Translations under genes and position numbers: made by a program
Part shown: positions 1-10,584 of the stretch, in pieces
Numbering within the stretch: position 1 is the stretch's first letter
How the letters are laid out: every line of letters starts with the position of its first letter
Assembly (NCBI GenBank): GCA_036379955.1
Contig: DASVFR010000037.1
Coordinates: 1 to 64,000 of the forward strand
Length of the DNA stretch: 64,000 nt
Direction: 5' to 3'
Source of the DNA: VRUE01 sp036379955
GTDB taxonomy: Bacteria; Actinomycetota; Thermoleophilia; Solirubrobacterales; 70-9
The notes under the pieces: model-generated
Seen by the model: only the letters and a program-made list of their open reading frames with translations
The model's database searches: none
What the model was told of the DNA's origin: nothing

Positions 1-26
1 GTCAGGTGCCTTTTTAGGCATCTGAC
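1..26 (-). terminator. Hairpin downstream of the zinc-ribbon gene pair
   Basis: Two 11-base arms (1-11 and 16-26) pair with one G-U type mismatch around a TTTT loop. The hairpin lies 11 bases beyond the stop codon of the minus-strand gene ending at 38, so it probably ends that two-gene transcript. There is no clear U-tract beyond it on the minus strand within the window. Confidence 0.5.
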
Positions 27-37
27 GGCGGGCACGT

Positions 38-433
38 CTAGCGGCGCAGGATCGCGTCGCTCGGCACCTGGGCCAGCAGGGGCTGGCCGCACTGCCAGCA
101 GAAGGTGGCGCCGGTGCTGTGCGGGGCGCCGCAGGAGGTGCAGGAGCCGGCGGTGCCGGTCTGCTCCATGCGGACGATCCGTTCGACCTCGCTGAGCTCG
201 GCGTCTGCGTCCTGGAGAGCGACGGCGCGTTTGACCAGAACCTCGACGTCGATCCGGTTGCGGACGGCCATCTCGTAGACGAGGCCGCCGAGGTCCCACT
301 GCAGCTCGGCGACGCGGGCGACGAGCTGGTCGCGGCGCCGTTCGAGGTCGACGGTCAGCTCGTGTGGAGCCGCGCTCGGCGCGACCGCGCCGTTGACGTT
401 CGCGGGACCAACTTTCCGGAAGGGGATCCTCAT
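38..433 (-). CDS. Small coiled-coil protein with C-terminal zinc ribbon
   Basis: A 131-residue protein of unknown function. Residues about 25-95 are charged and heptad-like (probable coiled coil). The C-terminal third has two CxxC knuckles, CTSCG and CWQCG, a double-zinc-ribbon type metal site. I chose the ATG at 433 because GGAG lies just upstream and it follows the TGA of the upstream gene (435-437) by one base, so the two genes look translationally coupled. No signal peptide or membrane segment is visible. It probably works with the membrane-anchored zinc-ribbon protein encoded immediately upstream. Confidence 0.6.
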   Translation of the reverse strand: MRIPFRKVGPANVNGAVAPSAAPHELTVDLERRRDQLVARVAELQWDLGGLVYEMAVRNRIDVEVLVKRAVALQDADAELSEVERIVRMEQTGTAGSCTSCGAPHSTGATFCWQCGQPLLAQVPSDAILRR

Positions 434-434
434 C

Positions 435-1121
435 TCATTCTCCGAAGAATTCGCCGGTGAATTCACCGTTTTTGCAGCCGGCGCCGCTGCTGCACTTGCC
501 CCCGACTTCGACGGTCGGCGGCGCCAGTTTGACTTTGGGATGGAGCACGTCCGCGGCGCCCTCGCCCGATTCGGCCGCCTTCTTCGCGCTGGCGGCGGCC
601 TTCTTGTTGGGCTTCGAGCTCTTCTTGGCACCGGACGCCGCACCCGCTGTGGATGCCGTCGGGCTTTCCGTTTCGGCCCCGCTTTTGATCACGATCGGCG
701 CTTGCTGCTGGGGCGCGGCCGCCGTGTCGTTGCCCGAGCGCCCGATCAGCACCCCGACGCCCATCGCCAGGAGCAGAGTGCCGACGCTGGCGATCAGGGC
801 GGCGTTGGGCGAGAGGCGACGCCGCTTTGGAGGCGGCGGAGGGGAGGTGGCGGCCGGGCGCTTCATCGCGTCCATGAAAGTGACGGCGTTCATGAAGGGA
901 AGGCGGGGGTCGCCGCAGCGCTGCCCGCAGCTCAGGCAGTAGCGCTGGTCGGAGGCGACCGGGTGACCGCATGATGGGCACTGCTCGCCGGTCGCGGCGA
1001 CCAGCGAGTGGTGGACGGCGGTCGTTGGGCTGGCCGCGGGCGGCTGCCCGCCCGGCTGATACCGGGGATCGGGCGGAGGCTGCGGTGTCTGGGGCGCGTT
1101 CAGGGCGGGAGTCGGATCCAT
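435..1121 (-). CDS. Membrane-anchored zinc-ribbon protein, function unknown
   Basis: A 228-residue protein. The first 45 residues are Pro/Gln/Ala-rich and probably disordered. A zinc ribbon follows (CPSCG and CLSCG knuckles, about residues 48-70), then one transmembrane helix around residues 105-127 and a Lys/Ala/Ser-rich low-complexity stretch. The end contains two cysteines (GKCSSGAGCKNG). The zinc ribbon would be cytoplasmic and the C-terminal half outside the membrane. The same DQRYCLSCG knuckle occurs in the divergent gene at 1292, which suggests a shared origin. Function is not recognised. Confidence 0.6.
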   Translation of the reverse strand: MDPTPALNAPQTPQPPPDPRYQPGGQPPAASPTTAVHHSLVAATGEQCPSCGHPVASDQRYCLSCGQRCGDPRLPFMNAVTFMDAMKRPAATSPPPPPKRRRLSPNAALIASVGTLLLAMGVGVLIGRSGNDTAAAPQQQAPIVIKSGAETESPTASTAGAASGAKKSSKPNKKAAASAKKAAESGEGAADVLHPKVKLAPPTVEVGGKCSSGAGCKNGEFTGEFFGE

Positions 1122-1291
1122 GGCGGATGGCCGGAAGGCGAGTCGCCCGAGCGTGCCGAGACGACACTGAACATGGTCATCCCGTCTGCCTGGCCAGATG
1201 TTTACGTGTTGTGAAAACGGAGGGCCCTCGTGCGTGGCTTTTCACATTTGGGTCACATTTCGGGTCTCTTATCGGGCGACACTTGCTTGCG
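1122..1291. promoter_or_regulatory. Divergent intergenic region between zinc-ribbon genes
   Basis: This 170-base gap separates the minus-strand zinc-ribbon operon from the plus-strand phosphoesterase-like gene. For the plus strand, TTGGGT near 1249 and TCTTAT at 1267-1272 could be -35 and -10 boxes. No convincing -10 box was seen for the minus strand. Confidence 0.3.
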
Positions 1292-2830
1292 GTGTCTGTC
1301 ATCGGTGGCGACGACGGTCTCGGCGGGGCGAACGCCGGCAGCTGCGCGAGCTGCGGCTCGCACCTGGCGGTCGACCAGCGCTACTGCCTGAGCTGTGGCG
1401 AGCGCCGCGGGGCGCTGCCGCCTCCGGTGGCCGAGTGGCTCTCGATCGTGCCCCCCGCCGCGGAGGCATCCGGGGCCGAGTCGTCGGCGGAGCCCGCGCT
1501 GCCCGTGGCGGCCGCCGCCGCCGAGGAATCGACGCTCGGCCGCTACATGCCAGAGCCGCGCGCGGCCGCGATCGCGGTGATGGCTCTGCTCGCCTTCGGC
1601 GTCGTGGTCGGGGCCGCGACCGGCCCGGTCGCCCGCAGCGCCGGGCTCTCACCGATCGTCGTCGTCAGCGAACCGGCGCCGGTCGAAGAAGAAGCCGAAG
1701 CCGTGGAAGAAGAAACGGAAGCGGTGGAACCGGCGCCGGTAGCCACCGCCTCGGGCGAGGAAGAAGTCTCGCTGGTCCCAACCGGCTCCGAAGGCACCGG
1801 ATCGTTGCCGAAGACCGCGAAGAAACCCCCCCTCGAATTGCCCGAAGAAGAAGTCCTGCCGCCGATCGCACACGTGTTCGCCATCGTGCTCGGCGACAGC
1901 GGATTCGAAACGGCGTTCGGCGAAAGCTCGCCCGCTCCCTACCTGGCGAAGACGCTGGCCGAAAAAGGCGAGCTGCTGAGCAACTACTACGCGGTGGCGC
2001 AGGGCGACCTCGCCAACGAGATCGCCCTCGTCAGCGGCCAGGGGCCGACGCTCGCGACCGCCGCCAACTGCCCGGAACGCAAGGACGTCGCCCCCGGCAC
2101 GCTCGACGCAGTCACCGGCCAGGTCCAGGGCGACGGCTGCGTCTATTCCGCGGAAATCCAGACCCTCCCGGATCTTCTCGAAGTCGGCAAAAAGACCTGG
2201 AAGGTCTACGCCGGCGATCCGCACCCCGAATGGCGCAGCCCGTTCTCCTACTTTCACTCGTTGACCGACGAGCCGCGCTGCCCCAACTGCGAAGCCAGCC
2301 TCGACCAGCTGGGGACGGATCTGGGCAAAGAGGAGAACACGCCCTCCTTCTCTTACATCGTCCCCGGCGCCTGCGAAGACGGCAGCGAAGCCCCCTGCGA
2401 AGAAGGCAAGCCCGCCGGCCTGGCGGCGGCGCAGCCGTTCCTCGAAACAGTGGTGCCTGAGATCGAAGCCTCCGACGCGTACAAGAAAGGCGGCCTGATC
2501 GCGATCACCTTCGCGCAGGCGCCGCAGGACGTCGCCGAACCTGACGTCAGCGCCTGCTGCGCGACCCCCGAATACCCGAACCTGCCCGCGGCGCCGCCGG
2601 CGCCGCCGACCAACTCCCCCGTCAAAGAAGCCGGGGGCGGCGGCCGGGTCGGGATGCTGCTCCTCTCGCCCTTCGTCGAAGCGGGCTCGGTCAACGAAAC
2701 CGGTTACTACAACCACTTCTCCTTCCTGCTTAGCGTCGAGGAACTGTTTGGGTTGGCGCCGCCACTCGGCTACGCGGCCGAGCCGGCGCTGACCGCCTTC
2801 GACGGCTCGGTCTTCAACCTCGGCGAATAG
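1292..2830 (+). CDS. Zinc ribbon - TM - degenerate phosphoesterase-family protein
   Basis: About 512 residues. In order: an N-terminal zinc ribbon (CASCG, CLSCG, near residues 14-35), a transmembrane helix around residues 90-110, an acidic Glu/Ala/Pro linker, then an extracellular domain with the layout of the PF04185 phosphoesterase family (alkaline phosphatase superfamily). Landmarks include APYLAKTLAEKGELLSNYYA, ALVSGQ, and a C-terminal LLLSPFVEAGSV...YYNHFSFLLSVEELFGL block. The family's usual VLEN metal site reads VLGD, the HPSLPN nucleophile region reads QGDLAN, and the later ITFDE-type site reads ITFAQ, so it is probably catalytically dead. The start is uncertain: GTG at 1292 or TTG at 1283, with no good ribosome site. 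Confidence 0.65.
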   Translation: MSVIGGDDGLGGANAGSCASCGSHLAVDQRYCLSCGERRGALPPPVAEWLSIVPPAAEASGAESSAEPALPVAAAAAEESTLGRYMPEPRAAAIAVMALLAFGVVVGAATGPVARSAGLSPIVVVSEPAPVEEEAEAVEEETEAVEPAPVATASGEEEVSLVPTGSEGTGSLPKTAKKPPLELPEEEVLPPIAHVFAIVLGDSGFETAFGESSPAPYLAKTLAEKGELLSNYYAVAQGDLANEIALVSGQGPTLATAANCPERKDVAPGTLDAVTGQVQGDGCVYSAEIQTLPDLLEVGKKTWKVYAGDPHPEWRSPFSYFHSLTDEPRCPNCEASLDQLGTDLGKEENTPSFSYIVPGACEDGSEAPCEEGKPAGLAAAQPFLETVVPEIEASDAYKKGGLIAITFAQAPQDVAEPDVSACCATPEYPNLPAAPPAPPTNSPVKEAGGGGRVGMLLLSPFVEAGSVNETGYYNHFSFLLSVEELFGLAPPLGYAAEPALTAFDGSVFNLGE

Positions 2831-2895
2831 TTGTCCGAGCGCATGCCAGCCCAATCCGCTCTCGCCGAAACCGCCTGCATGTAATCTCCCTGACG

Positions 2896-3129
2896 ATGCC
2901 TCTAGACCAGAGCAAGATGGGCCAGGTCGTGACCGCGCAGATGGAGGCGCTCGAAGCCGACTACGGCGACGACTGCCAGATCGGCGACGTCTGCACGATC
3001 GTCGAGGTGGTCGGCCCGCACGGTTCCCACGTGCGGGTGCGGACCAGCGACATGCGCCCCCATATGGCCCTCGGGCTGATCCGGATGGCCGAGCACGCGA
3101 TGCTCGGCAACCTCGGCAGCGGCGAGTAG
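2896..3129 (+). CDS. Small conserved-looking protein, unknown function
   Basis: A 77-residue acidic protein with a short beta-rich centre (CTIVEVVGPHGSHVRVRTSD) and no signal peptide or membrane segment. A TAATCT -10 box ends 8 bases before the ATG, so the mRNA is probably leaderless. The family is not recognised. It lies upstream of lysC, separated from it by a hairpin, so it is probably its own transcription unit. Confidence 0.5.
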   Translation: MPLDQSKMGQVVTAQMEALEADYGDDCQIGDVCTIVEVVGPHGSHVRVRTSDMRPHMALGLIRMAEHAMLGNLGSGE

Positions 3130-3146
3130 TCCCAACCCCCCAACCG

Positions 3147-3193
3147 GGGTGCAACGCGTTGTACACGCTATGGATGTAGAAAACGTTGCACCC
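3147..3193. repeat. GGTGCAACGC-type inverted repeat
   Basis: GGGTGCAACG at 3147-3156 is perfectly complementary to CGTTGCACCC at 3184-3193, with 27 bases between. It sits between the small gene ending at 3129 and the lysC promoter and may act as a terminator. The same arm sequence recurs at 32470-32514. Confidence 0.55.
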
Positions 3194-3237
3194 GGGCGTC
3201 GGGTCTAGTTGAGCGGGCCGACTATCCTCAACCGTTC

Positions 3238-4539
<1,302 letters not shown>

Positions 4540-4577
4540 TCGCGGTCAGGGACGGGGGAGCGCCCGTCGCGGGTCCT

Positions 4578-4702
4578 GGCGCCGGGTGGGGGTGTCCGGC
4601 TTCGCGCTGGGTTTTTCGCCTGGAGAGTCGTTGCTTCGCTAGAAGGTCAGTCGGGCGAAAAACAGGGACGCCGCGCTGCGCCGGACACCCCCACCCGGCG
4701 CC
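4578..4702. repeat. Large nested inverted repeat between lysC and asd
   Basis: A perfect 23-base outer stem (4578-4600 with 4680-4702) encloses an inner stem, TTTTTCGCC at 4612-4620 with GGCGAAAAA at 4654-4662, and an apical TGGAGAG...CTAG segment. Complementarity extends outward with a 3-base bulge. A similar architecture recurs at 45758-45871. It could terminate lysC transcription; asd has its own -10 box. Confidence 0.65.
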
Positions 4703-4734
4703 ACCCGCGGAGACGCCTTCGTCATACTCGCCTC

Positions 4735-5766
4735 ATGTCTGAGAGCGGCTACAGAGTTGGGGTCCTCGGTGCTACTGGAGCCGTGGGGTCGACGATTCTC
4801 GAGATTCTGGCGGAGCGGGAGTTTCCGGCCGCCGAGGTGGTTCCGTTCGCGTCAGAGCGCTCGGCGGGGAAGGAGATCGAGTGGAACGACTTGGTGCTCA
4901 CCTGTCGGCCGCTGAGCGGGGAGACGATTCAGGGGCTTGACGTGGTGCTCTCCTCGGCCGGCGGGACGGTCAGCTCGGAGTGGGCGCCGCGGCTGGTCGA
5001 GGCCGGCGCCGTGGTCGTCGACAACACCAGCTACTGGCGCATGCACGAGGACGTGCCGCTGGTCGTCGCCGGGGTCAATCCCGAGGCGGCGGCAGGTCAC
5101 AAGGGCATCGTCGCCAACCCGAACTGCACGACGATGGTCGCGATGATGGCGCTGGCGCCGATCCAGCGCGCGGTCGGGCTGGAGCGGATCGTCGTCTCCA
5201 GCTACCAGGCCGTGTCGGGGACCGGGCAGCGGGCGATCGAGGAGCTGCTGGCCCAGTCGCGCGCGGTCCTCGACGGGACAGCGCCGGCACCGCCGCAGAT
5301 CTATCCGCACCGGATCGCCTTCAACGTCCTGCCCCAGGTCGAGGTCTTCAAGGACGGTGACGACTACACAACCGAGGAGCGCAAGGTGATGGCGGAGACG
5401 CGCAAGATCCTCGGCGTCGGCGAGGATCTTGCGATCTCCGCCACCTGCGCCCGGGTGCCGGTCATCAGCGGCCATTCGGAGTCGATCAACGTGCGCACGG
5501 GCGTGGATCTCTCGCCCGAGGATTGTCGAGCGCTGCTCGCCGAGGCGCCCGGCGTGATCGTCGTCGACGACCCGGCCAACCGCGCCTACCCGATGGCGAT
5601 CGACGCCGCCGGCCGCGACGAGGTCCTCGTCGGCAGGGTCCGCCGCGACCCCGACGAGGAGCGCACCCTCAACCTCTGGGTTGCCGGCGACAACCTGCGC
5701 AAGGGCGCCGCCACCAACGCGGTCCAGGTCGCCGAGCTGCTGATCGAGCGCGACCTGCTCGGTTGA
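4735..5766 (+). CDS. asd: Aspartate-semialdehyde dehydrogenase
   Basis: Reduces aspartyl phosphate to aspartate semialdehyde with NADPH, the step after lysC. The 343 residues match the family. The N-terminal nucleotide-binding motif is GVLGATGAVG (9-18), the catalytic cysteine is C131 in NPNCTT, and the substrate-side histidine lies in the VISGHSESINV block. CATACT at 4723-4728 ends 6 bases before the ATG, which implies leaderless translation. The hairpin between lysC and asd makes a single polycistronic message less certain. Confidence 0.95.
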   Translation: MSESGYRVGVLGATGAVGSTILEILAEREFPAAEVVPFASERSAGKEIEWNDLVLTCRPLSGETIQGLDVVLSSAGGTVSSEWAPRLVEAGAVVVDNTSYWRMHEDVPLVVAGVNPEAAAGHKGIVANPNCTTMVAMMALAPIQRAVGLERIVVSSYQAVSGTGQRAIEELLAQSRAVLDGTAPAPPQIYPHRIAFNVLPQVEVFKDGDDYTTEERKVMAETRKILGVGEDLAISATCARVPVISGHSESINVRTGVDLSPEDCRALLAEAPGVIVVDDPANRAYPMAIDAAGRDEVLVGRVRRDPDEERTLNLWVAGDNLRKGAATNAVQVAELLIERDLLG

Positions 5767-5774
5767 TCGGGAGC

Positions 5775-5820
5775 AATTTCCCCACGATGTGGGGGAAATT
5801 TCCCCACGATGTGGTAAATT
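5775..5820 (+). promoter_or_regulatory. Tandem operator and -10 box of the AAA_14/DUF4143 gene
   Basis: AATTTCCCCACGATGTGG occurs twice, at 5775-5792 and 5797-5814, with a 22-bp period (about two helical turns). Each copy is partly palindromic (CCCAC-gat-GTGG); the second extends to ATTT...AAAT. TAAATT at 5815-5820 ends 6 bases before the ATG and would be the -10 box of a leaderless message, so a protein bound here would block the promoter. Autoregulation is an inference. Confidence 0.55.
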
Positions 5821-5826
5821 TGTTCC

Positions 5827-7059
5827 ATGCTGCAAAGGGCGATTATGTCCTCGTTGAGGGCGAGCCTCGCCGACACACCGGTGGTGACGCTGGTCGGTGC
5901 GCGGCAGGCGGGGAAGAGCACTCTGGTCACCAGCCTCGTCGAGCAGGGCCATCGTGCCGAGTACGTCACGCTCGACGATCCCACCGAGCTTGCAGGTGCC
6001 CGTAACGACCCGGTTGCCTTTGTCGATCGCTTCAACGGCCCTGTGATCATCGACGAGGTCCAGCGAGCGCCGGAGATCTTCATGTCGATCAAGGCGGCGG
6101 TGGATCGCGATCGACAACCGGGACGCTTCCTACTCACCGGGTCCGCCAATGTCCTATTCGTCCCATCCGTTGCCGACGCCCTCGCCGGACGGATGGAGGT
6201 CCTCACCCTCTGGCCATTCTCGGTGGCCGAGTCGCGAGGCCGGCCGGAAAAGAGATTTCTTGACCTGCTCTTCGGCGACGAGACAAATCCGCCGGTTGCT
6301 GCGTTGTCGCCCGGCGAGCTGGTCTCCCAGCTGTTGACGGGCGGCTATCCGGAGGTCGTCGCGCGCGATGACGACGAGCGTCGGAGGGCATGGTTCTCGA
6401 ACTATTTGGCGACGATCGTCGAACGCGACGTGCGCGCAATGTCCGACATCGAGCGTCTCGAGCAGCTGCCGGCGCTGCTCGCCGCCATCGCCCTGCGCAC
6501 GCGCGGGCCTCTCAGCAAGAGCGGCCTCAGCCAGGACATCGGCGTCCCCAACAGCACGATCGACCGCTACTTGGCCCTCTTGGAGCGCGTCTTCTTGGTT
6601 CGTCGCTTTGCCTCCTGGCACAATCGCCTGGGTCCCCGCCTGGTCAAGGCGCCGAAGCTGTTGATCGCCGATTCGGGCCTGCTCTGTCGACTGCTGCGGC
6701 TCGACCGCGACCGTCTACTCGAAGACGATTCGGTGCGTGGCCTGGTCTTGGAGGCGTTCGTCGGCATGGAGCTGGTCAAGGCGTCGACGCTGGCCAGCGT
6801 GGGCACCGACGTCCTTCACTATCGGACCAGCAAGGGGATCGAGGTCGACTTTCTCGTCGAAGCCGACGACGGTCGAGTCGTCGGGGTCGAGGTCAAGGCG
6901 GCTGCGAGCGTCGACGGTAGCGACTTCAAGCGGTTCGACGGGCTCGAGCGCCTGCTGGGCGAACGGTTCGCACGGGGAATCGTTCTCTATGCGGGAGACC
7001 GCGTCGTTCCCTTCGGTGAGCGCCTAGCCGCCTGGCCGGTCTCGACCCTATGGGCTTGA
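5827..7059 (+). CDS. AAA_14 / DUF4143 family ATPase
   Basis: 410 residues. The AAA_14 ATPase half has a Walker A (VGARQAGKST, about 22-31), a Walker B (GPVIIDEVQRAPE, about 71-83) and an LLTGSAN sensor motif. The C-terminal half is DUF4143, with a winged-helix-like stretch (LSKSGLSQDIGVPNSTIDRY) and a nuclease-like block (KGIEVDFLVEADDGRVVGVE) with a D-x-E-x-K type arrangement. The family's biological role is not established. Toxin-antitoxin or defence-like roles have been suggested from context, and the operator and DNA-binding-like segment fit an autoregulated accessory gene. Its 3' end overlaps the antiporter gene by 10 bases. Confidence 0.85.
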   Translation: MLQRAIMSSLRASLADTPVVTLVGARQAGKSTLVTSLVEQGHRAEYVTLDDPTELAGARNDPVAFVDRFNGPVIIDEVQRAPEIFMSIKAAVDRDRQPGRFLLTGSANVLFVPSVADALAGRMEVLTLWPFSVAESRGRPEKRFLDLLFGDETNPPVAALSPGELVSQLLTGGYPEVVARDDDERRRAWFSNYLATIVERDVRAMSDIERLEQLPALLAAIALRTRGPLSKSGLSQDIGVPNSTIDRYLALLERVFLVRRFASWHNRLGPRLVKAPKLLIADSGLLCRLLRLDRDRLLEDDSVRGLVLEAFVGMELVKASTLASVGTDVLHYRTSKGIEVDFLVEADDGRVVGVEVKAAASVDGSDFKRFDGLERLLGERFARGIVLYAGDRVVPFGERLAAWPVSTLWA

Positions 7060-8258
7060 TGAACCTGGGCTTCGGCGAAGCGGTGCTGATCTTCGGCGGG
7101 CTGCTGACCGTGGTTGCGGCGCTCTCCGGAGTGATGAGGGGGACGGTGCTCTCCGCCTCGGTGCTCTCGGTCGCCCTTGGGGTCCTGCTTGCCGAGGTCG
7201 GGGTGGTCGAAGTCGAGGCGACCGATCAGGCGATCGTCGAGCTGGTCGAGCTGGCACTGATCCTCACCCTCTTCTCCGACGGCATGTTCGTCGAGCGCGA
7301 GCTGCTGCGCGCGCACTGGAGCCCGGTGGCGCGGGCGCTGACGATCGCGATGCCGATCACGCTGGCGCTTCTGGGCCTGGCAGCGAAGGCGCTCTTCCCG
7401 CAGCTGAGCTGGGCCGAGGCGCTGCTGCTGGCCGCGGTGCTCTCGCCGACCGACCCGGTCGTCACCTCGGCCGTGGTCACCTCGAAGATCGTCCCGGCCT
7501 CGGTCCGCCACACGCTCAACCTCGAGTCGGGGCTGAACGACGGCCTGGCGCTGCCCTTCGTCCTCTTCTTCCTCGTCCTCGCGACGCCCGGCGGCGACGC
7601 CGGGACCGAAGCGGCGAAGCTGCTGGGCGAGGCGCTCTTCGGGGGCGCGGTAGGGGTCGCGCTCGGCATGCTCGGCGGTCGCCTGCACCGCTACCTGCCG
7701 GGCGGCGGGCTGACTGCCCGCTACGAGGGCATCTACGCGGTCGGCTTCGCCCTCGTCGCTTTCGGCTTCGCCGACGTGACGATCGGCAACGGGCTGATCG
7801 CCGCCTTCGTCTGCGGGATCGCGATGGGCGCGAGCGAGCGGGACGTGCCGCAGGGCTTCGTCGAGTTCGCCGAGAACACAAGCGCGATCCTGCAGGTCCT
7901 CACCTTCTTCGTCTTCGGCGCCCTGATAGTCGCCACCGGCTTCGACCACAGCGTCCCGCCGCTCGTAGCCTTCGTCCTCTTCGCCCTGCTCGCTGCCCGC
8001 CCGGCCGCAGTGCTCCTCTCCTTCCTACGCACCGGCATCCCCCGCCCCCAGAAGCTCTTCATCGCCTGGTTCGGCCCCAAGGGCGTCGCCTCGATGCTCT
8101 TCGCCCTCTTCGTGGTCAAGTCGAACGTCGCCGACCACAGCCTGATCTTCGACATCGCCGCAATCACCATCATCACCTCGATCCTCGCCCACGGCCTAAC
8201 CGACACCGTCGGCGCCCAGTGGCTAGCCAGGCGCGTGGGCCTCTCAAATGAGCGTTGA
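7050..8258 (+). CDS. CPA1-family Na+/H+ antiporter
   Basis: About 402 residues with roughly 12 hydrophobic helices. The CPA1 hallmarks SPTDPV and ESGLNDG are both present (the aspartates form the cation site). It would exchange Na+ or K+ for H+ across the cell membrane for pH and salt homeostasis. There is no long cytoplasmic regulatory tail. ATG at 7050 or the ATG at 7059 that overlaps the upstream stop (TGATG) could be the start; translational coupling favours 7059. The gene converges on ftsH, with a 68-bp hairpin between them. Confidence 0.9.
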   Translation: MGLMNLGFGEAVLIFGGLLTVVAALSGVMRGTVLSASVLSVALGVLLAEVGVVEVEATDQAIVELVELALILTLFSDGMFVERELLRAHWSPVARALTIAMPITLALLGLAAKALFPQLSWAEALLLAAVLSPTDPVVTSAVVTSKIVPASVRHTLNLESGLNDGLALPFVLFFLVLATPGGDAGTEAAKLLGEALFGGAVGVALGMLGGRLHRYLPGGGLTARYEGIYAVGFALVAFGFADVTIGNGLIAAFVCGIAMGASERDVPQGFVEFAENTSAILQVLTFFVFGALIVATGFDHSVPPLVAFVLFALLAARPAAVLLSFLRTGIPRPQKLFIAWFGPKGVASMLFALFVVKSNVADHSLIFDIAAITIITSILAHGLTDTVGAQWLARRVGLSNER

Positions 8259-8279
8259 GGATCCAACCCAAATCTGAAA

Positions 8280-8347
8280 GGGCGGCCACCCATGGGTCGC
8301 CGGACACTCAGCGCGAAGCGCGTCCGCCGACCTATGGGTGGCCGCCC
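8280..8347. repeat. 68-bp covarying hairpin, copy A
   Basis: Two 26-base arms pair with two mismatches around a loop that itself contains GCGC-GAA-GCGC. The inner core (GGTCGcCGGAC and the loop ACTCAGCGCGAAGCGC) is shared with copies at 26189 and 28573. The outer 14 bases differ but remain complementary. It lies between the convergent antiporter and ftsH genes, so a bidirectional terminator role is plausible. Confidence 0.8.
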
Positions 8348-8368
8348 TCCAGCGCTTGAGCGTGGAGG

Positions 8369-10336
<1,968 letters not shown>

Positions 10337-10584
10337 GAAGAGAGTCGGCGTCTGCCGGTGAAATCGGCACGATCTCCGTTTCGAGGAGCCTCCATGTAAA
10401 CAGGTTGATAACGGTGAACGCCGAGTCGAACCACTGAGGCGCGCCCTCCGTTGCAAATTTCCTGTTGCAATACCTTCACGTCGTTTTCCCCGCAGATTCA
10501 CACCTGAGGAAGCGAGGCCGGACAGGATCGAGACACACAGTCCTACAGAAAGAACCTGTGGGTAAGACGATCCAAGGAGGATCA
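10337..10584. promoter_or_regulatory. Divergent ftsH / pstS-like intergenic region
   Basis: 248 bases that are more AT-rich than the flanks. On the minus strand, near 10398-10418, there is a quasi-tandem ACCGTTATCA/ACCTGTTTACA that loosely resembles actinobacterial PHO-box repeats. On the plus strand, TTGCAAATTTCCTGTTGCAA (10452-10471) is a direct repeat of TTGCAA. No promoter can be assigned firmly. Confidence 0.3.

Noticed and set aside
10398..10520. Possible PHO boxes upstream of the PstS-like gene
   Set aside because: GTTCACC-like words occur but spacing and orientation do not fit the 11-bp direct repeat rule well enough; recorded only as a low-confidence intergenic note.
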